A stretch of DNA of 64,000 bases from Oscillospiraceae bacterium (GTDB lineage: Bacteria; Bacillota; Clostridia; Oscillospirales; Acutalibacteraceae). Positions 1 through 7,341 of the stretch are shown piece by piece. The notes under the pieces are model-generated. The model was not told the origin of the DNA, did no database searches, and saw only the letters and a list, made by a program, of their open reading frames with translations. The first letter of the stretch is position 1, and every line of letters begins with the position of its first letter. The position numbers and the translations under genes are program-made. The stretch covers positions 1 to 64,000 of the forward strand of contig JAIRXF010000013.1 in NCBI GenBank assembly GCA_031268405.1, in the 5' to 3' direction.

Positions 1-1072
1 GACGCCTGGTAATACAAATCCGCAGTCTTCGCAGCAGACGCCTGGTGGTACAGATCCGCAGTCTTCGCAGCAGACGCCTGGTGGTACAGATCCGCAGTCT
101 TCGCAGCAGACGCCTGGTAATACAAATCCGCAGTCTTCGCAGCAGACGCCTGGTAATACAAATCCGCAGTCTTCGCAGCAGACGCCTGGTAATACAAATC
201 CGCAGTCTTCGCAGCAGACGCCTGGTGGTACAGATCCGCAGTCTTCGCAGCAGACGCCTGGTGGTACAGATCCGCAGTCTTCGCAGCAGACGCCTGGTGG
301 TAGTAACTCCGACAGCAATCCTTCTCCTCCTCCTGGTGGCCCACCTCCACCTCCGCCTCCGCCTCCTCCTGGTGGCCCGCCTCCACCTCCACCTCCGCCT
401 CCTCCTAAAGAAACCCCAACACAACAAAACAATAAAGGAACACCAACGAAACAAAACAATGAAAACCCCCCAGATCAACCAAGTCATCTTGATCTTATTA
501 AACAAGGCGGTTTTAAACTCAAAAAGCTCACGCCTTCCGGGGGACCGAGCATCTACCCAGGTGCGCAAGGAACCAAAGGTTCTCAAAAATCTCACGCTGA
601 ACAAGCAAAATCTCTGGTTAAAATAGTAAATGATTGTAAGAAATCTTGTGAAGAAAACAAGATTTCGGCTGCAGACTGGGCTAGGGAATTGGCGAGCGTA
701 TTGGTTAATTCTGGCTGGAGAATTAATAATAAGCAGAATGATGATACTAATATGGATTTTTTGAGCAATTACAGGCACATTGCAATGCACTTATCCAACG
801 TTCCCTCCCTTTTTCAAATAGCGGAAGCGGATAAAATTACAGAGAAGGACAAAGGAGAAATGTTGGTTACTTTTTTGAGTGAATGTGCGAAACCAACGGC
901 ATCGTACAGTGTCCCAACTTTAAAAAAATTGACTAGCAAATTCAATAAACTTAAATCAGGGGGAGAATGGACCAAAGAAGATGAGGAAACAAATTACGAA
1001 AAAGACGACGGAAAAGACGGCGGCGAAGAAGGTGACGACGACAAAGACGAGGACGACAAAGACGAATGGTAA
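1..1072 (+). CDS. Partial WASP-like proline-rich/WH2/acidic protein (candidate actin nucleation-promoting factor)
   Basis: The open frame begins at base 2, continues from before the window, and ends at the TAA at 1070-1072; 356 residues are visible. In order: eight 12-residue repeats of the form TPGxTxPQSSQQ (visible residues 1-96); PPPGG, ten Pro, GG, ten Pro (109-135), like an FH1 or profilin/EVH1-binding tract; a WH2-like motif LDLIKQGGFKLKKL (163-176) with the I-x-x-G and LKK signatures; about 130 residues of mixed helix; a basic amphipathic stretch VPTLKKLTSKFNKLK (304-318); and a tail with 19 acidic residues in the last 32, ending D-E-W. Proline-rich, WH2, connector, acidic-plus-Trp is the order of the WASP/WAVE VCA module that binds G-actin and Arp2/3; RickA of Rickettsia is a bacterial precedent. 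Oddities: one extra residue between the Ile and LKK relative to N-WASP, and a long gap between WH2 and the acidic tail. Export signal cannot be judged because the N-terminus is outside the window. Actin function is inference. Confidence 0.72.
   Translation, partial: TPGNTNPQSSQQTPGGTDPQSSQQTPGGTDPQSSQQTPGNTNPQSSQQTPGNTNPQSSQQTPGNTNPQSSQQTPGGTDPQSSQQTPGGTDPQSSQQTPGGSNSDSNPSPPPGGPPPPPPPPPPGGPPPPPPPPPPKETPTQQNNKGTPTKQNNENPPDQPSHLDLIKQGGFKLKKLTPSGGPSIYPGAQGTKGSQKSHAEQAKSLVKIVNDCKKSCEENKISAADWARELASVLVNSGWRINNKQNDDTNMDFLSNYRHIAMHLSNVPSLFQIAEADKITEKDKGEMLVTFLSECAKPTASYSVPTLKKLTSKFNKLKSGGEWTKEDEETNYEKDDGKDGGEEGDDDKDEDDKDEW
2..289 (+). repeat. 36-bp in-frame tandem repeat, eight copies
   Basis: Eight contiguous 36-bp units encode TPGNTNPQSSQQ (type A) or TPGGTDPQSSQQ (type B), in the order A B B A A A B B. 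The two types differ at only three bases (aat/ggt and aat/gat), and otherwise the units are identical. The array is much more GC-rich than its surroundings and starts at the window edge, so more copies may lie upstream. A ninth, divergent unit begins at 290 (TPGGSN). Near identity implies recent duplication or active homogenisation, so copy number is likely to vary between strains. Confidence 0.95.
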
Positions 1073-1134
1073 TGTTTCTCAGAAGATTGGATTAAGGCGA
1101 TTGTTTTATTTTTAATTACCACCCGCGATAAATA

Positions 1135-1198
1135 AAGTACTCTTCTTGAATTTTAAATTAATTACCTTTAATGGTCTAAATTTTCAGGAAGAGTACTT
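1135..1198. terminator. Long inverted repeat between the WASP-like gene and the M14 peptidase
   Basis: Arms 1135-1150 (AAGTACTCTTCTTGAA) and 1183-1198 (TTCAGGAAGAGTACTT) pair over 16 positions with one G-T wobble, around a 32-base AT-rich loop. No T-run follows directly, so this is not a textbook intrinsic terminator. The right arm ends about eight bases before the Shine-Dalgarno of the next gene, so a leader-structure role is also possible. Confidence 0.5.
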
Positions 1199-1221
1199 AT
1201 TATTAAGGAGGTGATTTTATT

Positions 1222-2124
1222 TTGCTGAAAGAATTTATTTTAAAAAAATTTGACGAAAAGAACCGTACTAATATGATAAGAGAGTTATCAAAAAAGTATA
1301 AATTTTTACACCATGGTGTTTTGTCTAAAACTTTGTGTCAGAGAGATATAGATTACATAAGAGTGGGAAATATTGAAAATCCCCCCGTTTTATTTGTAGG
1401 AGCAACGCACGGTATGGAGTGGATAACTTCATCTTTGCTGCTTCATTTTTTAGAAGATGTTTGCCATGCAATTGATACTTGCAAAAAAATTGTTGGAGTA
1501 AATTTAAAAGAATTTTTTGAAAGTAATGCACTAATCATTGTGCCGTGCCTTAATCCCGACGGTGTCGAAATACAAATAAACGGTGTTAATGCCGCAAAAA
1601 AATACTCAAAACTTATTTCCAAACTTAATGTAGATGCTAAGACCTGGCAGTCCAACGCAAGAGGTGTGGATCTTAATCATAACTTTGATGCTGATTGGAG
1701 AAAAGCGCGTGAGCTTGAACAAAAATCCAATGTATTTGGACCCGGTCCTACTCGTTATGGTGGAGAAAAGCCTTTTAGCGAACCCGAGAGTCAAGCTATA
1801 AGAAATATTTGCAACAAAATAGATTTTAGGCACGTGATTTCATTTCATAGTCAAGGAAGAGAAATTTTTTGGGATTATGCAAATATAATTCCTCAAGGAA
1901 GTTTAAGAATGGCTCAAATTATATCTGCAAGCAGTGGATATGTAGTCTCAAAACCAATCGGGACGGCGGTCTGTGGTGGTTTAAAAGATTGGTTTATTCA
2001 GGAATTCAACAGACCAGGATTTACAATAGAAGTTGGACTTGGTGAAAATCCTCTGCCAATTTCTGATTTACCTCAAATTTTTAAGGAGTTATTTGAAGCG
2101 ATGGTTTTGGGCACAATCATGTAG
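1222..2124 (+). CDS. M14-family zinc carboxypeptidase (gamma-D-glutamyl-diamino acid endopeptidase type)
   Basis: A 300-residue M14 peptidase. The zinc-binding H-x-x-E is visible in THGMEW (His63, Glu66), with the third ligand His209 in SFHSQG and the catalytic Glu270 in FTIEVG. RGVDLNHNFDADW (147-159) carries the substrate-binding Arg/Asn residues of the family. Clostridial and bacillar homologues of this size cleave the gamma-D-Glu-diamino acid bond of peptidoglycan stem peptides, in recycling or around sporulation. There is no signal peptide, which suggests a cytoplasmic or mother-cell enzyme. The TTG start is chosen because AAGGAGGTG (1205-1213) lies eight bases upstream; no ATG fits. It follows a strong inverted repeat and looks monocistronic. 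Family assignment is firm; exact substrate is inferred. Confidence 0.88.
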   Translation: MLKEFILKKFDEKNRTNMIRELSKKYKFLHHGVLSKTLCQRDIDYIRVGNIENPPVLFVGATHGMEWITSSLLLHFLEDVCHAIDTCKKIVGVNLKEFFESNALIIVPCLNPDGVEIQINGVNAAKKYSKLISKLNVDAKTWQSNARGVDLNHNFDADWRKARELEQKSNVFGPGPTRYGGEKPFSEPESQAIRNICNKIDFRHVISFHSQGREIFWDYANIIPQGSLRMAQIISASSGYVVSKPIGTAVCGGLKDWFIQEFNRPGFTIEVGLGENPLPISDLPQIFKELFEAMVLGTIM

Positions 2125-2198
2125 ATTTAATTTTTTCAAGATTAATTTTAGTAATGTTGCGCTATTTTTAACGTTAATCATTTGTAATTTTGTTTGCG

Positions 2199-2227
2199 TT
2201 GATAAGTACCTATCAAAGTACTATACT
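2199..2227 (+). promoter_or_regulatory. Predicted vegetative promoter for yebC
   Basis: TTGATA (2199-2204), a 17-base spacer and TATACT (2222-2227) make a near-consensus sigma-A promoter, 72 bases before the yebC start. The spacer and -35 include a small palindrome (GATAAGTACCTATC). Confidence 0.6.
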
Positions 2228-2299
2228 TAGGATGGAGTTCTGATGTTTAATTGTAAAACTTAGTATGGCCGTCGTTTAAGAACGAGGGGGGTGAGTGTT

Positions 2300-3022
2300 G
2301 TGTCGGGACATTCCAAATGGAGCACCATTAAAAGAAAGAAAGAAAAAACAGACAGTCAAAGAGCGAAGATTTTTACTAAAATAGGTAGGGAACTTGCTGT
2401 TGCTGTGCGTCAAGGTGGTGGTGCCGATCAGAATTTTAATGTTAGATTAAGGGATTGTATAATAAAAGCCAAATCAAACAACGTTCCCAACGAGAACATC
2501 GAACGGATTATAAAAAAGGCCGCTGTAGATTCAGCTGGCGATAATTATGAGGACATCGTCTACGAGGGCTACGGGCCAAGTGGTGTGGCTGTTATAGTTA
2601 AAACTCTCACAGATAATCGCAATCGCACCGCTGCTGATCTCAGACATTATTTTGATAAATACGGAGGTAAAATGGGTTCGCCGGGCTGCGTTTCGTTTTT
2701 ATTTGAAGAAAAAGGTCTTCTTGTTTTAGAAAAAAAGAATTTTAATCCAGATAAATTATTTGAAGATTGTGTTAATATTGGAGCAGATGATCTTCTGGAA
2801 GAGAAAGATTACTTTGAAATATCAACAAAACCTGACGATTTTTTAAAGGTTAAAGAAGGTTTGGAAAATTTGAACTACAATTTTGATTATGCTGAAATTT
2901 CTATGGTTCCAAGCACTTATGTTGAATTATTAGATGAAAACAAAACAACTAAAATGCAAAAACTTTTAGATGCACTTGAGGATAACAATGATGTTCAAAT
3001 TGTTTGGCATAATTGGAAATAA
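2300..3022 (+). CDS. yebC: YebC/PmpR-family (TACO1-like) translation or regulatory factor
   Basis: A 240-residue protein beginning SGHSKWSTIKRKK, the hallmark YebC N-terminus, with KIGRELAVAVRQGG and the conserved GPSGVAVIVKTLTDNRNRT segment. Length matches the family (about 240-250). Members have been described both as DNA-binding regulators and as factors that help ribosomes through difficult peptides. The GTG at 2300 is preferred over the in-frame GTG at 2291 because it gives the family N-terminus and better spacing from the GAGGGGG Shine-Dalgarno at 2284-2290. It is followed 69 bases later by the dehydratase gene. Confidence 0.95.
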   Translation: MSGHSKWSTIKRKKEKTDSQRAKIFTKIGRELAVAVRQGGGADQNFNVRLRDCIIKAKSNNVPNENIERIIKKAAVDSAGDNYEDIVYEGYGPSGVAVIVKTLTDNRNRTAADLRHYFDKYGGKMGSPGCVSFLFEEKGLLVLEKKNFNPDKLFEDCVNIGADDLLEEKDYFEISTKPDDFLKVKEGLENLNYNFDYAEISMVPSTYVELLDENKTTKMQKLLDALEDNNDVQIVWHNWK

Positions 3023-3091
3023 TTGCTGTTCTGAAAACAAAATAATTGTACCATAAGACGTTTAACGGCAAATTTTAAGCAGGAGGCACAA

Positions 3092-4069
3092 ATGGAGAAA
3101 GTTCTCGTAACCGGCGCCGGGGGTTTTATTGGAAGTCAGTTAACTGAAGAGCTTGTAAAAGAAGGTTATAATGTTCGGGCTTTTGTAAGGTACAATTTTA
3201 AAGGATCTTTGGGTTGGCTTGATTATTCAAATGAGCAAATTAAAAATAATTTGGAAATTTTTCAAGGGGATATACGAGATCAGAATAGAGTTTTAGATGC
3301 AATGGATGGTGTAGATTGGGTGTTTCATTTAGCTGCTCTGATTGCCATACCGTATAGTTATGTTTCTCAAGATTCTTATGTTGATACTAATATCAAAGGA
3401 ACATTAAATGTACTTCAGGCTGCAAAACGGTTGCAAACCAAGAGAGTTTTTGTGACTTCGACTTCGGAAGTTTATGGCACGGCTTGTTATGTTCCAATAG
3501 ACGAAAATCACCCCCTCAAAGGTCAGTCGCCGTATTCTGCTACGAAAATAGGTGCAGATAAACTTGCGCAAAGTTTTTATACAAGTTTTTCACTTCCCGT
3601 TACGGTGATTAGGCCGTTTAATACTTATGGTCCCAGGCAATCTTTGCGTGCTGTAATTCCATCGATTATTGTTCAGGCTCTGTCTTTTAATGCTCAAATA
3701 AAACTTGGCTCGTTGTTACCCACGAGGGATTTAAATTTTGTTGAAGATACAATTGGGGGATTTTTGAAGATAGCAAAGTCCGAAGAAACGATAGGCGAAG
3801 AAATAAATATAGCCTCTGGTCAAGAAATTTCTGTGGGAGATCTTGCTCGAGAAATAATTAATCAAATAAATCCTAAAGCAGAAATTGTTTGCGAAACAAG
3901 CAGATTAAGACCAGAAAAAAGCGAGGTAAATAGATTGCTTGGATCCAATGAAAAAATTTTTAATCTAACTGACTGGCGGCCCAAATTTTCGTTAAGAACT
4001 GGAATTAATAAAACTATTGAATGGTTTAAAGAAAATGCTGTTTTTTATACATCGGAATATAGTTTGTAA
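3092..4069 (+). CDS. NAD-dependent sugar-nucleotide 4,6-dehydratase/epimerase, LegB-like
   Basis: A 325-residue extended SDR enzyme. The Rossmann motif GAGGFIGS occupies residues 8-15, and the catalytic triad is STSEVYG (Ser123/Thr124 region) with Tyr148-x-x-x-Lys152. RPFNTYGPRQS and the PYSYVSQDSYVDTNIKGT segment closely recall LegB, the UDP-GlcNAc-type 4,6-dehydratase that starts legionaminic acid synthesis. No other nonulosonic-acid gene is in the window, so the end product is unknown; GDP- or dTDP-sugar 4,6-dehydratase activity is the alternative. A strong AGGAGG precedes the ATG by seven bases. Confidence 0.75.
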   Translation: MEKVLVTGAGGFIGSQLTEELVKEGYNVRAFVRYNFKGSLGWLDYSNEQIKNNLEIFQGDIRDQNRVLDAMDGVDWVFHLAALIAIPYSYVSQDSYVDTNIKGTLNVLQAAKRLQTKRVFVTSTSEVYGTACYVPIDENHPLKGQSPYSATKIGADKLAQSFYTSFSLPVTVIRPFNTYGPRQSLRAVIPSIIVQALSFNAQIKLGSLLPTRDLNFVEDTIGGFLKIAKSEETIGEEINIASGQEISVGDLAREIINQINPKAEIVCETSRLRPEKSEVNRLLGSNEKIFNLTDWRPKFSLRTGINKTIEWFKENAVFYTSEYSL

Positions 4070-4111
4070 GAATATTTGCTAGATATAGTAGCAAAGACCA
4101 GTTTTTTACTA

Positions 4112-4130
4112 TTGACAAATGTTGTATAAT
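4112..4130 (+). promoter_or_regulatory. Possible promoter elements upstream of nusB
   Basis: A perfect TTGACA (4112-4117) and a perfect TATAAT (4125-4130) sit only seven bases apart, too close to be one promoter. The TATAAT may use a poor T-rich -35 near 4102-4108. The crowding suggests either a degraded promoter or two overlapping ones serving nusB. Confidence 0.35.
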
Positions 4131-4171
4131 GAAAATATGGGGTATTTACAATTGAAAGATGAGGATCTTAA

Positions 4172-4594
4172 ATGGACAGAAGAGCACAAAGGGAACGAGC
4201 ATTTTTGCTTGTATTTGAAAGGTCTTTTCATATTTGTGATGCCGATGAAGAAGTCGCACCGATGAAGTCATATTTTGACGATAAGATTATTTGTGGATTC
4301 ACAAGACAAATATTTGAAGGAGTTCAAAAGTACGAACAAAAAATAGATAAAATTATAAGTAGCAGTATTGTTGGTTGGGATAAAAATAGATTGTCTAGGG
4401 TTGTACTTTGTATTTTAAAACTTGCGGTGTATGAAATGTTATTTGAAGATGATATACCCGTTGGTGTTTCCATAAACGAAGCGGTTGAAATTACAAAAAA
4501 ATACGGTGCAGAAAAAAGTTCATCTTTTGTGAATGGCGTTTTGGGTATTATTGCTGTTCGTCTAGAAACCAGCAACAGCAAAGTTCGAAAATAA
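4172..4594 (+). CDS. nusB: Transcription antitermination factor NusB
   Basis: 140 residues, the normal NusB length, all-helical in character. It begins MDRRAQRERAFLLVFE and ends with the family signature region PVGVSINEAVEITKKYGAEKSSSFVNGVLG. NusB pairs with ribosomal protein S10 at boxA during rRNA transcription antitermination. The ATG is preceded by GATGAGGA at suitable distance. xseA and xseB follow, the common Firmicutes order nusB-xseA-xseB. Confidence 0.95.
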   Translation: MDRRAQRERAFLLVFERSFHICDADEEVAPMKSYFDDKIICGFTRQIFEGVQKYEQKIDKIISSSIVGWDKNRLSRVVLCILKLAVYEMLFEDDIPVGVSINEAVEITKKYGAEKSSSFVNGVLGIIAVRLETSNSKVRK

Positions 4595-4681
4595 AAATAA
4601 AATCTTTTAAACTGGGTTGCAGGTCATCTTTTGGGGTTTTCGATGATCGTGCAATTTTTAAATGATCTTAAGGAAGGGCAA

Positions 4682-5890
4682 ATGAAAATAAGCTTGTTGA
4701 CCGTCTCATCTTTAAACAATTACGTAAAGTCTCTTCTAGAACAGAATGAATATTTGCAAAACGTTCTTGTTGTGGGAGAGATCTCGAACTTTAAGAATCA
4801 CTATAGCTCGGGCCATTTATATTTTTCGTTAAAAGATAAGGCTAGTGTTGTAAAATGTGTGATGTTTAAAACTTTTACTAAAAATTTAAGATTTGAATTA
4901 GCAGATGGTATGAGTATAGTTGCCAGAGGCAGGATTTCTATTTATGAGCAGACCGGGCAATATCAATTTTATGTAGAAGATATGCAGCCAGAAGGGGCTG
5001 GTTCTTTAAATCTTGCTTTTGAGCGGTTGAAAGAAAAATTAAAAAAAGAAGGTCTTTTTGACGAATCGAATAAAAAAGTTATTCCTAATTTTGCACAAAA
5101 AATAGGAGTGATTACCTCTGAGACCGGTTCGGTTTTTCATGATATTTTGCAAGTTTTGAAAAGAAGATTCCCCTTAGCTGAGGTTTTGTTTTTTCCTGTT
5201 CCGGTGCAAGGGAAAACTGCTGCTAGCGCTATTGCTTCGGTAATTTTTAGTATAAACGTTAATTATAAATTAGATGTGCTAATCATTGGGCGCGGAGGAG
5301 GAAGTGTAGAAGAGCTGTGGCCTTTTAACGAAGAAATATTGGCAAGAGCGATTTTTTCTTGCAAGACTCCCGTTGTTTCTGCTGTTGGTCATGAAACAGA
5401 TTTTACTATTTGCGATTTTGTATCGGATTTGCGTGCGCCAACTCCATCTGCGGCCGCAGAATTAGTGGTTCCAGATCAAAATGAAATTTTTTCAAGACTC
5501 ACGGTTTTGTTATCTTTTTTTGAGAGAACGCTTGTGAACGTTATTGAATTTGAGAAGCAAAACATAGAAAATCTAATGTTATCAAAATTCTTGCAAAATA
5601 CTTCTAAAATCTTGCAAGAAGAGTTGATTCTTTTAGAATTAAATTTACAAAAAATACACGAAAAAACTGTGAATAAGATATATTTACTTAAGGAAAATTT
5701 AACAAAATTAGCTTCTAGAATAGATGTGCTTTCTCCTCTTAAAATTTTAAAAATGGGATATGCTATTCCTGAAAAAAATTCCAATTTGGTAAGAAGCATT
5801 GATGATGTGTCGGAGAAAGATGAAATAGATTTACGTGTGATCGATGGTAAAATAGCTTGTATGATTATCTCAAAGGAAAAATTGGCTTAA
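4682..5890 (+). CDS. xseA: Exodeoxyribonuclease VII large subunit
   Basis: 402 residues from the ATG at 4682, which has AAGGAAGGG just upstream and gives the usual family beginning (LTVSSLNNYVKSLLEQNEYL). An N-terminal OB-fold domain (EISNFKNHYSSGHLYFSLKD) is followed by the catalytic domain with IGVITSETG, GRGGGSVEELWPFNEE and the GHETDFTICDFVSD signature, then a long coiled-coil region near 270-350. It forms exonuclease VII with XseB, degrading single-stranded DNA in repair. An in-frame ATG upstream at 4631 exists but lacks family support. Confidence 0.95.
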   Translation: MKISLLTVSSLNNYVKSLLEQNEYLQNVLVVGEISNFKNHYSSGHLYFSLKDKASVVKCVMFKTFTKNLRFELADGMSIVARGRISIYEQTGQYQFYVEDMQPEGAGSLNLAFERLKEKLKKEGLFDESNKKVIPNFAQKIGVITSETGSVFHDILQVLKRRFPLAEVLFFPVPVQGKTAASAIASVIFSINVNYKLDVLIIGRGGGSVEELWPFNEEILARAIFSCKTPVVSAVGHETDFTICDFVSDLRAPTPSAAAELVVPDQNEIFSRLTVLLSFFERTLVNVIEFEKQNIENLMLSKFLQNTSKILQEELILLELNLQKIHEKTVNKIYLLKENLTKLASRIDVLSPLKILKMGYAIPEKNSNLVRSIDDVSEKDEIDLRVIDGKIACMIISKEKLA

Positions 5891-5909
5891 AAGGAGAAAA
5901 CAAAACAAA

Positions 5910-6101
5910 ATGACATTTGAAGAAAACATGAAAAGATTAGAAGAGATTGCTGCTTTGTTGGAAGGGGGGAACATTCCAATTGAAAAGTTAATAGAATTAT
6001 ACGAAGAAGGTTCGAAACTTGCGGCAAAATGCTACAGTATTTTAAAGAAATCAGAACAAAAGATAAAGACTTTTAAGGTTCTTCAAGAAGATCTTTGTTA
6101 A
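5910..6101 (+). CDS. xseB: Exodeoxyribonuclease VII small subunit
   Basis: 63 residues, typical for XseB: MTFEENMKRLEEI followed by the LEGGNIPIEKLIELYEEG motif and a second helix with SEQKIKTF. It forms the multi-copy small subunit around XseA. It lies 19 bases after xseA with an AAAAGGAG ribosome site and is certainly co-transcribed. Confidence 0.93.
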   Translation: MTFEENMKRLEEIAALLEGGNIPIEKLIELYEEGSKLAAKCYSILKKSEQKIKTFKVLQEDLC

Positions 6102-6301
6102 GATTCAGTAGTTTTGATAGGAGCTTTAAGTTCACAAGAATTATATTGCATAAAACGATAAAAACTTTTGTAAAATTTCTAGTATCGTAAATTTGCGATT
6201 AAAACTAAATTTGTGTAACATATACGGTGTAGTTATGATTTGATTGGTAATTCTATATATAGAATGCGCGTTTATTTTATAGCCTATTAAAGGAGGATAA
6301 A

Positions 6302-7306
6302 ATGGTAAGTTTTGATGGCGTTTTGTGTGTTGGGTGTAAAACAAAATTTAAGAATTCAGATGATATAGTCGTATGCCCGGAGTGTGGCACTCCTTATCAC
6401 AGAGAATGCTACAATAAAATTGGATATTGTGTGTTTGAAGACAAACACAAGGATAATTTTAAGTGGAAGAATTTGCTTGTTTCTGAAAACAGCGAGTCAA
6501 AAGAAATAATTTGTGCTTCTTGCGCTCACAAAAATCCGCACAATGCAACTTATTGCGAAAATTGCAAATCTCGTCTTGTTGAGCAACGCAGCGAATCTGG
6601 GTCTAGCGAAAAAAATTCGTCTCGAGAAGTTTTCGGAGGTTCTGGTTCGACTTCTTTTGTAAAGGTGTCGTTAGGTGCCGAGCCACTTTTGGGATTTAAT
6701 CCGGAAGAAGAGATAAGTGGAATTGAAGCAAAAGATATTGTCAAGTATGTACAAAACAATCCAAACTATTATTTAAACGCTTTTAAATTGATGGAGAAAA
6801 AACGAAAGGGACGCTTTAATTTTTCTGCATTTTTATTTTCTGGTGTGTGGTTTTTATACAGAAAACAATATAAAATCGGGGCCATAATATCAGTTATTTC
6901 TTTGGCTATAACAACAATTGCGCTTTGCGTAAATAATTTTTACAGCGAAACAATATACAACAAGGTGATTAAAAGTTTTAATTTACCAAGTGATTCAGTT
7001 GTGCCATTTGAAAAAATCCCGGAGTTTCAAGAAAAACTATTTTCCTTGCCGATTTCGAATGTTTTTTTGTTTTTTCTTCCAAATTTATTGATGATTGTTG
7101 ATTTTTTAATAATGGTGGTTTGCGGGTTTAAGGGCAATAAATTTTATATGGAAGACTGCTTTACTAAAATCGGAAAGATCAAGAAAGAAACAGAGTTGAG
7201 AGATGATTTAGATCAGAAATTTTTGATGAATGGTGGAGTTAATTATCACGTAATTTGGTGTTTTGCTTTAGTTATGTTACTTTTGAGACTGATTCCATTT
7301 ATGTAA
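6302..7306 (+). CDS. Membrane protein with prokaryotic RING finger, zinc ribbon and DUF2628-like domain
   Basis: 334 residues. Residues 9-50 hold a C-x2-C ... C-x2-C-x4-H-x3-C array (CVGC, CPEC, YHREC) like the bacterial RING-finger family 1 fold. A second zinc ribbon follows with CASC and CENC (about 66-92). After a Ser/Gly-rich linker, the C-terminal half has RFNFSAFLFSGVWFLYRKQ and about four hydrophobic segments, typical of DUF2628-type membrane domains. Such proteins are common in Clostridia; the function is unknown. The ATG has AAAGGAGG upstream. The soluble zinc modules and membrane domain make a sensor or scaffold possible, but nothing in the context decides this. Confidence 0.75.
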   Translation: MVSFDGVLCVGCKTKFKNSDDIVVCPECGTPYHRECYNKIGYCVFEDKHKDNFKWKNLLVSENSESKEIICASCAHKNPHNATYCENCKSRLVEQRSESGSSEKNSSREVFGGSGSTSFVKVSLGAEPLLGFNPEEEISGIEAKDIVKYVQNNPNYYLNAFKLMEKKRKGRFNFSAFLFSGVWFLYRKQYKIGAIISVISLAITTIALCVNNFYSETIYNKVIKSFNLPSDSVVPFEKIPEFQEKLFSLPISNVFLFFLPNLLMIVDFLIMVVCGFKGNKFYMEDCFTKIGKIKKETELRDDLDQKFLMNGGVNYHVIWCFALVMLLLRLIPFM

Positions 7307-7341
7307 ATAAATTAATATATTATGGCGAGAGTAGTGATATT

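Noticed and set aside
2..289. CRISPR-like array
   Set aside because: Repeats abut each other without spacers and are in frame with a protein; no cas genes nearby.
45..626. Open frame with Arg/Leu/Ser repeats (VQIRSLRSRRLV)
   Set aside because: It is the out-of-frame reading of the 36-bp repeat; the frame running from base 2 to 1072 gives the sensible Pro-rich/WH2 protein without stops.
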